DNA of 8,205 bases from Acidimicrobiales bacterium (GTDB taxonomy: Bacteria > Actinomycetota > Acidimicrobiia > Acidimicrobiales > RAAP-2), in assembly GCA_017883105.1 (NCBI GenBank), contig JADGOF010000084.1, forward strand, positions 1 to 8,205, in the 5' to 3' direction. The position numbers and the translations under genes were made by a program. Position 1 is the first letter of the stretch. Each line of letters starts with the position of its first letter. The notes under the pieces were generated by a model. It did no database searches. It saw only the letters and a program-made list of their open reading frames with translations, and was not told where the DNA came from. Shown piece after piece: positions 1 to 6,453 of this stretch.

Positions 1-1247
1 CGTCCGGCCAACGTACGTACCAGACCGGCCACCAGAACCTGTCCACTTTCGGCCAGTCCGCACAGCCGAGCCGCTTCGACCACGGGGTCGCCGTAGTAGT
101 CCCCGTTCTCCAAGCTCACCTCGCCCGCGGACAACCCGATGCGTAGCCCGACACCCACCGTGGATCGTCGGTTCTGACGCTCGATCCCCTGTTGCATGGC
201 CGCGGCAGCGGCAAGGGCGGCTGACGGGCTGGAGAACACCGCCATCAGGTCATGGCCCAGGGCGTTGACCTCGCGGCCTCCATGCTTGGCGACCGCATCA
301 CGCAGGACGGCGTGATGGGTGTGGCGGAGGGCTTCAGCTCCGTCCACCGTCATGTTGGTGGAGTGGGTCGTGGAGCCCACCCAGTCGGCGAACACCAGGG
401 TGACCGTCCCCGAAGTCGGCGTAGTCGCAGGTGCCACGACCGGTGGCGGCGTGACTGCCGTCGACGTGCCACCGGCCTTCGATGGTCCGACAGAGTTGGT
501 TCGATCCAATTCCGGGCTGTGACGAATGATCGAGTCTTCGAGGGCGGTCAGTTCGGTGGACGGCTCGAGGCCGAGTTCGTCGCTGAGGAGTCGGTGGAGG
601 CGCTGGTAGGTGCGGAGGGCATCCGCCTGGCGGCCGGACCGATAGAGAGCCAACATCAGTGTCGCCCATCGCTGCTCTCGCAGGGGCTGCGCATTGGCCG
701 CGGCTTCGGCGGTAGCCACGACCTCTCGGTGCAGACCGAGTGCCATGCGGGTGTCGAGAAGCGATTCCTCCGCTCCGAATCGCAGCTCCTCGAGCCGAGC
801 GATTTCCCCCTGGGCCCACCCAGCTCCGCCCACATCGGCGAGCGCAGGACCGCGCCAGTGCCCGAGGCCCAGTTCGAATTGATCGGCTGCCTGGCGGAGG
901 TTGCCCTGGCGAATGGCCAGTTGACCGGCAGTGACCGCGGACTCGAATTCGATGACGTCCAGCTCGCCCGGGTCGACAGTGAGGCGGTAGCTGCCGAGGT
1001 GGTTGGCGATCCTCTCGGGGCCGAGCAGTTGGCGCAGGAGCGAGATGTGGCTCGCCAGGGTGGAAGCAGCGCCAAGCCCAGGTGCCCCATCCCATAGGTC
1101 GTCGGCCAGCCGGTCGATCGGAACCTGCTGATTGGCCGCAACCAGCAATCGAACCAGCAATGCTCTCCGTTTGGCTCCGCGAATTGCGATGGGACCGGCC
1201 GCGCCCTCAACCTCCACGGGTCCCAAGACCCCAAAACGTGTGCCCAC
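1..1247 (-). CDS. BTAD-type transcriptional regulator fused to a class III adenylyl/guanylyl cyclase-like domain (3' end outside window)
   Basis: 415 codons are visible without a stop, running off the left edge. Residues about 1-90 (start MGTRFGVLGPVEV, then RGAKRRALLVRLL) match the OmpR/PhoB-like winged helix of the SARP/AfsR class. Residues about 97-240 form the helical BTAD domain (AEAAANAQPLREQRW, RQADALRTYQRLHRLL, ELGLEPS). A Pro/Thr-rich linker (about 255-280) leads to a class III nucleotide cyclase domain (VTLVFADWVGSTTHPT; GLRIGLSAGEV; YYGDPVVEAARL). The first metal Asp is present (D288), but the second metal position, 44 residues on, is His (GHD, H332; usually GDG). The transition-state Asn is Val390, while Arg394 is kept. 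Catalytic activity is therefore doubtful and the domain may act as a sensor. I chose the GTG at 1247 because the family's N-terminal FGVLGPVEV follows at once and AGAGG lies upstream. The family is clear; ligand and target genes are unknown. Confidence 0.9.
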   Translation of the reverse strand, partial: MGTRFGVLGPVEVEGAAGPIAIRGAKRRALLVRLLVAANQQVPIDRLADDLWDGAPGLGAASTLASHISLLRQLLGPERIANHLGSYRLTVDPGELDVIEFESAVTAGQLAIRQGNLRQAADQFELGLGHWRGPALADVGGAGWAQGEIARLEELRFGAEESLLDTRMALGLHREVVATAEAAANAQPLREQRWATLMLALYRSGRQADALRTYQRLHRLLSDELGLEPSTELTALEDSIIRHSPELDRTNSVGPSKAGGTSTAVTPPPVVAPATTPTSGTVTLVFADWVGSTTHSTNMTVDGAEALRHTHHAVLRDAVAKHGGREVNALGHDLMAVFSSPSAALAAAAAMQQGIERQNRRSTVGVGLRIGLSAGEVSLENGDYYGDPVVEAARLCGLAESGQVLVAGLVRTLAG

Positions 1248-1556
1248 GGTCCGTGCCTCTTTCGCTACTGTCCGCCTATGGGCCGAATAGTAGTTGCCGA
1301 CTCGATCTTGGACTCCGGTTGGATTGCGTGATGACACCTGTCGGGGGCCGCCTGAGCGACCAGCGCACTGGGCACCTGTCCGGGACCGTTCCCTCCGGTT
1401 GCATCGTGGCCATTCTGGCGCTGACCCACTTGACCTGGGGTGTTGGCCAAGAAAGGACCGCCGATCAGGTCGTACTGACATGGGGATGACGGGTCGAGAT
1501 GTTGGACACGAATTGGATTCGCTGATGTCACTATGAGCCAAGGCGGCGTGCGAAGT

Positions 1557-1604
1557 TGCCGGGCCCGGAACGTGGCGGCGGATCCTCGCTCAACGGGCCC
1601 GGCA
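1557..1604. repeat. 11-bp perfect inverted repeat with 26-base spacer
   Basis: Arm TGCCGGGCCCG at 1557-1567 is matched by CGGGCCCGGCA at 1594-1604. Each arm also contains a self-complementary core (CGGGCCCG), so the site can be read as two copies of a palindrome as well as one large stem. There is no T-tract on either side and no gene end nearby, which argues against an intrinsic terminator. A paired binding site or a structural hairpin is possible. Confidence 0.6.
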
Positions 1605-1646
1605 TCGCATGTTACCCATACGCGGCGGTAGTGCCAGTTCAAGCGC

Positions 1647-1680
1647 GGGCGTGACACGCCCCGCTGTGGGCAGTTGCCCA
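1647..1680. repeat. Two adjacent short palindromes
   Basis: GGGCGTG-A-CACGCCC (1647-1661) is a 7-bp perfect dyad around one central base. TGGGCA-GT-TGCCCA (1667-1680) is a 6-bp dyad with a two-base centre. Such tight centres cannot form stable RNA hairpins but suit dimeric DNA-binding proteins, so operator-like sites are the simplest reading. They lie about 400 bases from the BTAD-cyclase start and 45 bases from the 11-bp inverted repeat. GC-rich sequence produces such dyads by chance, so confidence is limited. Confidence 0.4.
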
Positions 1681-1858
1681 GAACGAACGACTTCCGGCAG
1701 GGGGCGGCCCGAGCGTTTACCAGCCCGGCCCCTTCGCCATACAACCATCTGGCTGCTTGGCGTTCGGGTCAGCGTTCACATGGTCAGAGTCATCGTGGCC
1801 CAACTGGAATGGCCGAAGACATCGGCACCATGTCTGTGGCGTGTGCAGGTGGGGGGAT

Positions 1859-1888
1859 CTGAGCCGTTGATCGAGCGGCCAGGCTCAG
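1859..1888 (-). terminator. Possible terminator hairpin over the stop codon of the SHOCT-like gene
   Basis: CTGAGCC at 1859-1865 pairs with GGCTCAG at 1882-1888 (7 bp, 16-base loop). The stem includes the stop codon of the minus-strand small gene. No U-run follows on the minus strand, so it would be a weak or Rho-assisted terminator at best. Confidence 0.3.
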
Positions 1889-2055
1889 TCGGCCGGAGGT
1901 CGGATTCCGTGCTCAGCCAGCACACGGGCCGTGGCTGCCCCGAACTCGATCTCGCTGAGTACTCCGGCCTGACAGAGATACGCAAGACGGATCAGTTCTT
2001 CAGAGAGCTCAGCTCTGCCGTCGGTACCCGAGCAGGCTGAACTGGTGGGAGACAT
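1885..2055 (-). CDS. Small SHOCT-like domain protein
   Basis: About 56 residues from the ATG at 2055. The C-terminal 40 residues read ELSEELIRLAYLCQAGVL then SEIEFGAATARVLAE, which fits the short two-helix SHOCT pattern (L..L..L...G.L...EF...K..LL) found at the ends of many bacterial proteins and thought to mediate oligomerisation. The usual Lys before the last helix is replaced here. The first 15 residues are Ser/Thr-rich and nondescript. The frame stays open upstream to an ATG at 2199, but that extension (Arg-rich, no family) looks non-coding, so I prefer 2055. No Shine-Dalgarno directly precedes 2055; a 22-base hairpin abuts the ATG instead. It could be a free-standing small protein or the surviving tail of a longer decayed gene. 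Confidence 0.55.
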   Translation of the reverse strand: MSPTSSACSGTDGRAELSEELIRLAYLCQAGVLSEIEFGAATARVLAEHGIRPPAD

Positions 2056-2077
2056 GGGCCCAGAACTTGCTGGGCCC
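2056..2077. repeat. Perfect 8-bp stem-loop directly upstream of the SHOCT-like start
   Basis: GGGCCCAG (2056-2063) pairs with CTGGGCCC (2070-2077) around a 6-base loop. On the minus strand the stem ends at the base before the ATG at 2055, and AAGGGA, a ribosome-binding-like element, lies just before the stem (about 2080-2085). Folding would bring that element close to the ATG. It could equally be a terminator for transcription in either direction, but no T-run follows on either strand. Confidence 0.5.
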
Positions 2078-2350
2078 GTTCCCTTCAAGCGTCGATCATT
2101 GATCGTCTTCCGGGAGCGCGTTGTCTGCCGACGTTCACACACAACTCGATATCGGCGCATCGGATAACCGACTTGAGACCATTGAAACCGTAGGCTCACC
2201 TGCGAACGTGGCCCGGGTGTCCGTGGTTGGGCGCCTCAGCCTCACGTTGCTCGAAGAATGGTTCTCTGTCCGAACCTTTCGATCACGTGCAGGTCGGACC
2301 CGTGCCCGTCCAGATCGTGACATTCGATCAATTGAAGATCTTGTCGAGTG

Positions 2351-2726
2351 TCAGACCTCGGGTATCAGAGTGCTGATGCAGAAAGGGTGCCCAGCGGGGT
2401 CCAGTAGCACTCGCCAGTGATCCGGATTCGGCTGGGTGTCGGACTTCGTGGCCCCGATGGCCAGTGTCCTGTGCCTCTGCCTCTTCGAGATCGCTGACGG
2501 CGAGCTCCAGGTGCAGCGGCTTGGGTGCCGGCCCACCGGGCCAGCTGGGTGCTCGGTGGTCCTCGACCCTCTGCGTGGTGATGAGGATCCCTGCGCCCTT
2601 GAGCGCCACGAAGTCCTCTGATTCGAAGAACACTTCAAGATCGAGCAGCTGGCGGTAGAACGTGGCAAGGCCAACGGGATCCGAGCTGTCCAACGACACG
2701 GCCGCGAGCCGGGCGATTGCTGCCAT
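2351..2726 (-). pseudogene. VOC (glyoxalase/bleomycin-resistance/dioxygenase fold) protein, frameshifted
   Basis: The N-terminal part, from ATG 2726, reads MAAIARLAAVSLDSSDP, then FYRQLLDLEVFFES, FVALKGAGILITTQRVEDH and PLHLELAVSDLEEAEA. The expected continuation of the fold, LAIGATKSDTQPNPDHWRV, LLDPAGHPFCI and STLIPEV, is found in the next frame and ends at a normal stop (2351-2353). The join needs one base removed at about 2465-2475, near GCACAGGACACTGG. Together the two parts make a protein of about 125 residues, the usual size of a single-domain actinobacterial VOC protein. Such proteins bind a metal or small ligand in a paired beta-alpha-beta-beta-beta fold; the substrate cannot be inferred. 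The start was chosen because family members begin at this point; no clear Shine-Dalgarno is present. The break is either a recent mutation or a sequencing error, since the downstream frame is well preserved. Confidence 0.8.
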
Positions 2727-3147
2727 GGAATCATCTAAGTAGGTATCCACAGTCGAGGGAAGGCCGCCCTGGATCCACCCAGCTGCCGATAGGGGAGCGC
2801 CCTTACCATTGACACACGGCCCTCTCCGTCGTATCCGACGCGCGCACGTAAGCGAGCGGGCCCTCCGGCAACAGGCGCGCGCTGCCCCGGTTGCGTCGGA
2901 GCCACACCTTCGCTGTTCGCGCCTTCGATGCCGCTGGTGTCCACCACGCGGCTCGTCGACATGGCATTCGAAGCGCTGCAGAATCGCGACGACCTGTTCG
3001 TTGCGACGATGCTCCGTCCAAGCAGATATCCATGCCCAGCTGAGCGCCGAGCGCCAGCTCATGCAGTGAGCGATGCAGAAGGCGGCCCCGGCGGTGATCT
3101 GGGGTCTCCGCCCCCTGTCGTTCAGAATGAGTCTGAGGTACTCGAGA
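2727..3147. other. Gene-poor stretch between the VOC gene and the collagen-like gene
   Basis: About 420 bases with no supportable gene. A minus-strand frame stays open to 3062 in phase with the VOC gene, but its translation is Arg/Cys-rich and unlike any family. On the plus strand, codons from ATG 2928 to about 3012 have a high-GC third position (MPLVSTTRLVDMAFEALQN..), then this stops, which could be a scrap of a decayed gene. A TTGACA at 2809-2814 with TATCCG 17 bases on resembles a plus-strand promoter but leads to nothing recognisable. Confidence 0.4.
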
Positions 3148-4119
3148 TCATCCGAGCTTTCGGATCACAACTGAGGCGCTGACCGCATGCGTTCCTCCGG
3201 CAAGAGGGGTAATGGTCAATGCAACGGACTCCCCTGATGGGTTGGCAACCGTGAGCAATGAGCCGGTGACCGTGGTCCGGATCAACGCTTCCCCGACGAT
3301 CTGCGAGGTACCGGTAGCCCGCCCCACCACGGTGTACGGCTGTTCGGCCCCATTCAGGGTCAATTCGAGTTGACCAGGCTCGTTGACAGAAACCTGAAAC
3401 GACACCTCATAGGTGCCGATGGCCGCGAGATCGAATGTGGTCCCATTGGTCCTGGTGATCCCTCCCGAACCGTCCTGGGGCCCGTCCTGGGGGAATTGGA
3501 CCGCAGCGCCTGAAGGAATGGTGGCACTGTTGTCCGGAGGGCTTAGTGCGTAGAACTCCGCGAACACCGACATGCCAGTAGGCCCCGCCGGTCCGGTGGC
3601 ACCGGTTGCCCCCTTCGGTCCCGCCGGTCCCGTGACACCGGTTCCCCCCTGGGAACTCACCCCACCGACTACTGGTGCGGACGCACCCGTTCCTCCTGCG
3701 GAGCCGGAAAAAGGGGCGTCGCCGAAGGCGAAGACGCCGCCGTCGGCGGCGAATAGCCAGTAGCCCCTGCCGTCAGGGGTGGATGCCATGCTGACGATCG
3801 GCTTGTTGAGGTGCTGTCCGCCCAGGCCGCCGTAGTACTTCGCTCCGCCATAGGCGTAGACCTGTCCGGTCGAGGAAACGAGCCAGTAGCCAGACCCCGA
3901 GTCCACCGACGCCCTTGCCACCATGTTCTGCGTTGCGAGCGGTGTACCTTTGGGGCCAATCGATCCAGAGGGCAAAACGGCCACGGCCAGAACGACCAGG
4001 AGCATCGCCGCCGGCAGGGTTGCCCCGAGGCGGCGCACATGACGTCGACCTTCGCCTTGGGTCGACTGACTGCGAGCATTGCGTTTCCGCAGTTGATGGA
4101 CGGCTCGGCCAACGCTCAT
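3148..4119 (-). CDS. Secreted or membrane-anchored protein with YWL/FAFGD repeats, collagen-like Gly-X-Y run and BclA-like C-terminal domain
   Basis: 323 residues. An Arg-rich cytoplasmic N-terminus (1-30) is followed by one hydrophobic segment (about 33-50, ATLPAAMLLVVLAVAVLP), an uncleaved anchor or a long signal peptide. Residues about 77-140 hold two copies of a repeat common in secreted actinobacterial proteins: GYWLVSSTGQVYAYGGAKYY and GYWLFAADGGVFAFGDAPF. Residues 158-182 form eight Gly-X-Y triplets (GVTGPAGPKGATGATGPAG). Residues 183-323 resemble the C1q/TNF-like C-terminal domain of Bacillus exosporium BclA-type proteins: YALSPPDNSATIPSGAAVQF, TFDLAAIGTYEVSFQVSV, PGQLELTLNGAEQPYTVVGR, TGTSQIVGEALI. 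That domain normally trimerises with the collagen stalk. The start at ATG 4119 is well supported by AAGGAG 10 bases upstream. A surface-display or adhesion role is inference from architecture; the collagen run is very short. Confidence 0.88.
   Translation of the reverse strand: MSVGRAVHQLRKRNARSQSTQGEGRRHVRRLGATLPAAMLLVVLAVAVLPSGSIGPKGTPLATQNMVARASVDSGSGYWLVSSTGQVYAYGGAKYYGGLGGQHLNKPIVSMASTPDGRGYWLFAADGGVFAFGDAPFSGSAGGTGASAPVVGGVSSQGGTGVTGPAGPKGATGATGPAGPTGMSVFAEFYALSPPDNSATIPSGAAVQFPQDGPQDGSGGITRTNGTTFDLAAIGTYEVSFQVSVNEPGQLELTLNGAEQPYTVVGRATGTSQIVGEALIRTTVTGSLLTVANPSGESVALTITPLAGGTHAVSASVVIRKLG
3581..3652 (-). repeat. Imperfect 36-base tandem duplication encoding the collagen-like run
   Basis: Bases 3581-3616 and 3617-3652 align over 36 bases with about seven differences. 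One unit encodes four Gly-X-Y triplets, so the two copies account for most of the collagen-like segment of the minus-strand surface protein. This looks like expansion by in-frame duplication, the usual route to length variation in bacterial collagen-like proteins. Confidence 0.65.
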
Positions 4120-4427
4120 CGTCGTGACTCTCCTTGGTCTTGAACGCCACCCCCGCTCTGCACCGGTGTGGCTGCATCCAAGTCTGGACCCCGACGGCCC
4201 GATCGCGGTGGACCTTCACTGAATTGATGCACAGGTCGAGTTGCGACGGTCGTCGCGCCTGCGGTGGCACTGAACACGCACTTGGGGTACCGCCGGCAAG
4301 TGACGAGTCCCGCATGCAGAGGCCAACAACGCGCGAAGTCCGGTCGAGGTGCCACTGGTCGGGTCCATCGGGAAATCTTCTGGGCAGCTTGCCGGGCTGT
4401 TGAGCGATGGCGTCGTGGTGCGTCGGG
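4120..4427. other. Non-coding gap upstream of the collagen-like surface protein gene
   Basis: About 308 bases between two minus-strand genes. None of the open frames crossing it gives a recognisable protein, and the translations are rich in Arg, Cys and Pro. It must hold the ribosome binding site (AAGGAG at about 4130-4135) of the gene starting at 4119 and, given its length, probably a separate promoter. I could not identify a convincing -35/-10 pair or a terminator for the alpha-galactosidase gene. Confidence 0.45.
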
Positions 4428-6209
4428 TCATGAACGTCTGAGAGTCGAGGTGCCCTCCGCTGGTTGCACGTTCAGTTGGTAACCGATAGCCGCGAAACAT
4501 TTAGGAAGGGCCCAGTCCAGTAGGTCATCACAGCAGGCCGGCCGTCCGGCGATGGCTTCGTCGTCACAGACCCGACCGATCTCCAGGACGTCATCGAGCA
4601 CCTGTCGGGCATTGTCGTCGAGGAGCGCCAGGTCATCCGACACCAGTGCCATTCCGCCGGATACGGCCACTGTGCGAGCCCAGGTACGCATCTGCGCCGG
4701 TGAGAGCTCGGTGTCCTCGGTGCGCAGCATGATGCAGTCCGGATCATTAAGCCAGAGGCGTCGGTGCATGAACGCCCGGGTGAGGGTATTCACGTACGCT
4801 CGTTGTGTCGACGGCTGGACGTCGAGGTAGCCGGCCACAATCTCCTCGGTGGGCCCCAGGGCCCACTTCGGTGCCACATCCTCGCCAATGCGGCTGGCGT
4901 CGACGACGCCGACAACGTTGGAGAGAGGGACGCCACAGCCCAGGATGAAGGCGCTCTCGCCCGCTCCGCGCCGGATCGCGTCGAATCCGGCCCGGACCCT
5001 CTGGGCAGGCGTACACGATTGGTCGTGGTAGCCACCGTCGACGCTGGGCGAGAACGTGAAGTCCAGCTTGAGGTAGGTGAACCCGGCGTCGACCAGGTCG
5101 GCGGCCACCGATTCGAGGTGTGCCGCGACCTCGGGGTGGGTTGTGTCGAGGCCATACATGAAGCCGTCCTCACCACCGCCCCACTGTGGGTTCCACCACG
5201 TGCGCAGCGGTCCCTTGTCGACGCCATCGACCACCCTGCGGGCGATCCACTCGGGGTGCCGGATGGCCACCTGCGAGTCGGGGGCCGCAAGGAACGGTGC
5301 CAGCCACACGCCGGGAGTCAGGCCGTGCACAGAAATCGTGGACGCGATGTCGTCGAGACCGGACGGGAACTTGTGGTTGGTGGTGAGCCAGTCCCCGATG
5401 GCCCGCTGATACCCGTCGTCGAGTTGGAACACGTCGAAGGGCCAGGCTGCAGCCAGGTTCAGGTTCGTCCTCACGTGGGCTTCGGTGACGTCGTGGAAGT
5501 ACTGGTACCAGCTGCACCATCCGACTTGGTACGGCGCCTGTACTCGTGCTCCGTGCCTATGCCCTACGCCGATCGCCCAAGAGCTGAGTTTGGTCGGCCC
5601 GTCGTCACCGTCACCGTCGTCGAGGACGATCCCATGCAGGGCCCGGTGCTCCCCGGCGGCAACCGTGGCATCACCGAAGAAGGCCTCGCACCACAGTTCA
5701 GTGGTTCGACCGTCGGCGCGCAACCGGAACGTTCCATCGTGCCGGTCGCCGCCGTCGAAACCCGCCAGCAGGGGCCGGTCGGGTCCCGAGGATCCGGCAT
5801 CCGTGAGCAAGGTGACCCATTCGGAGCGCAACTCCCCATCCCGGGCCCGGCGCTGGTCGGCATGTTGGGTGGCCTGCAGGAACTCCAAGTCGGCGAGCAC
5901 TGAAGGATCGACGTCGATGCCGAAAGTGGCTATGGCGGTCGGGGACCAGGACTGGTAGCCATTCCGGAACATGCGCAACGGCACCACAATGTCAATCAGT
6001 TCGTACACGAGCGCGATGGCGCGAACCCGCACTGGAGAGTCGCTGCGATTCGCCAACGACCAGTCCACTTCCGTTCCGGCGAGCGAGACGTCGACTGCAA
6101 GCGGCCCGAGCTGCAACCCGGCTTCGGACCCGGTCAGCGCGGCCGATAGGGCTTGCTCGCCGCCGGAGGCACTGAGGAGCGCCTCGACCCGCCGAGGAAT
6201 CAATCGCAT
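4428..6209 (-). CDS. Alpha-galactosidase, glycoside hydrolase family 36 (clan GH-D)
   Basis: 593 residues from ATG 6209. GH36 enzymes remove terminal alpha-1,6-linked galactose from melibiose, raffinose-type sugars and galactomannan with retention of configuration. Residues about 1-225 are the N-terminal beta-sandwich. The TIM barrel begins near GWCSWYQYFHDVTE (W231) and includes DVFQLDDGYQ, GVWLAPFLA and WWNPQWGG. The nucleophile is D383 in YLKLDFTF and the acid/base is D444 in RIGEDVAPKW. Their 61-residue spacing agrees with that known for Thermotoga TmGalA. LNDPDCIMLR and the short C-terminal beta part (about 540-593) follow. No signal peptide or membrane segment is visible, so it is probably cytoplasmic. 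The frame is open upstream to 6365, but residues before 6209 look unrelated to the fold; GGATGAG lies just before this ATG. An in-frame GTG at 6299 is the alternative start. No sugar transporter or regulator is adjacent, so the physiological substrate is unknown. Confidence 0.93.
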   Translation of the reverse strand: MRLIPRRVEALLSASGGEQALSAALTGSEAGLQLGPLAVDVSLAGTEVDWSLANRSDSPVRVRAIALVYELIDIVVPLRMFRNGYQSWSPTAIATFGIDVDPSVLADLEFLQATQHADQRRARDGELRSEWVTLLTDAGSSGPDRPLLAGFDGGDRHDGTFRLRADGRTTELWCEAFFGDATVAAGEHRALHGIVLDDGDGDDGPTKLSSWAIGVGHRHGARVQAPYQVGWCSWYQYFHDVTEAHVRTNLNLAAAWPFDVFQLDDGYQRAIGDWLTTNHKFPSGLDDIASTISVHGLTPGVWLAPFLAAPDSQVAIRHPEWIARRVVDGVDKGPLRTWWNPQWGGGEDGFMYGLDTTHPEVAAHLESVAADLVDAGFTYLKLDFTFSPSVDGGYHDQSCTPAQRVRAGFDAIRRGAGESAFILGCGVPLSNVVGVVDASRIGEDVAPKWALGPTEEIVAGYLDVQPSTQRAYVNTLTRAFMHRRLWLNDPDCIMLRTEDTELSPAQMRTWARTVAVSGGMALVSDDLALLDDNARQVLDDVLEIGRVCDDEAIAGRPACCDDLLDWALPKCFAAIGYQLNVQPAEGTSTLRRS

Positions 6210-6453
6210 GGGCTCATCCGTCCATTGCCGACACCGTGCCAGCCATGGGAGTTGGCGGGCAGTTGTCGCGAAGATAGCGCCACGTGCAGCTCCTCTCACC
6301 GGGCGAGACTCAGCGTACGCCCCACATCCCCGCTCGAGTCGGCGGTGAGGACTGTCCCTCGACACCGACCCGACCGCTCCCGGGTATCTGTGCTCGCCAG
6401 GTCAACGGCCCACAACATTCGAGCCGGGATTCGTCAGTGTCCGAGGGTGGCTG

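Larger units (their letters stand above)
1248..1884. other. Long gene-poor region upstream of the BTAD-cyclase gene
   Basis: About 640 bases with no reading frame I trust. The longest open frames here, including a minus-strand frame across 1265-1744, give low-complexity Arg/Pro/Cys-rich translations with no family resemblance. The region holds an 11-bp inverted repeat (1557-1604), two adjacent short palindromes (1647-1680) and a weak TACTAT element reading leftward at 1292-1287, which could be a -10 box for the regulator, but no convincing -35 lies 16-18 bases away. It may be an enlarged regulatory region or a decayed gene; I cannot tell which. Confidence 0.5.

Noticed and set aside
252..1097. 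Plus-strand open frame of 281 codons
   Set aside because: It is antisense to the BTAD-cyclase gene, whose minus-strand frame has clear domain motifs; the plus-strand translation has none. Long antisense frames are expected in GC-rich genes.
1265..1744. Minus-strand open frame of 159 codons upstream of the BTAD-cyclase gene
   Set aside because: No domain resemblance, mixed third-position composition and no ribosome binding site that I can defend.
1609..2040. Plus-strand open frame of 143 codons
   Set aside because: It overlaps the SHOCT-like gene on the other strand and its translation is nondescript.
2328..3062. Long minus-strand frame of 244 codons as one VOC gene
   Set aside because: Only the middle part is VOC-like; the first 112 residues are Arg/Cys-rich non-coding-type sequence and the last part is out of frame with the family's C-terminus.
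3150..3165. 6-bp hairpin (ATCCGA/TCGGAT) at the end of the surface-protein gene as a terminator
   Set aside because: It lies within the last codons, is short and AT-containing, and has no U-run or downstream support.
4764..5903. Plus-strand open frame of 379 codons
   Set aside because: It is antisense to the alpha-galactosidase, which carries the catalytic motifs; this translation resembles no family.
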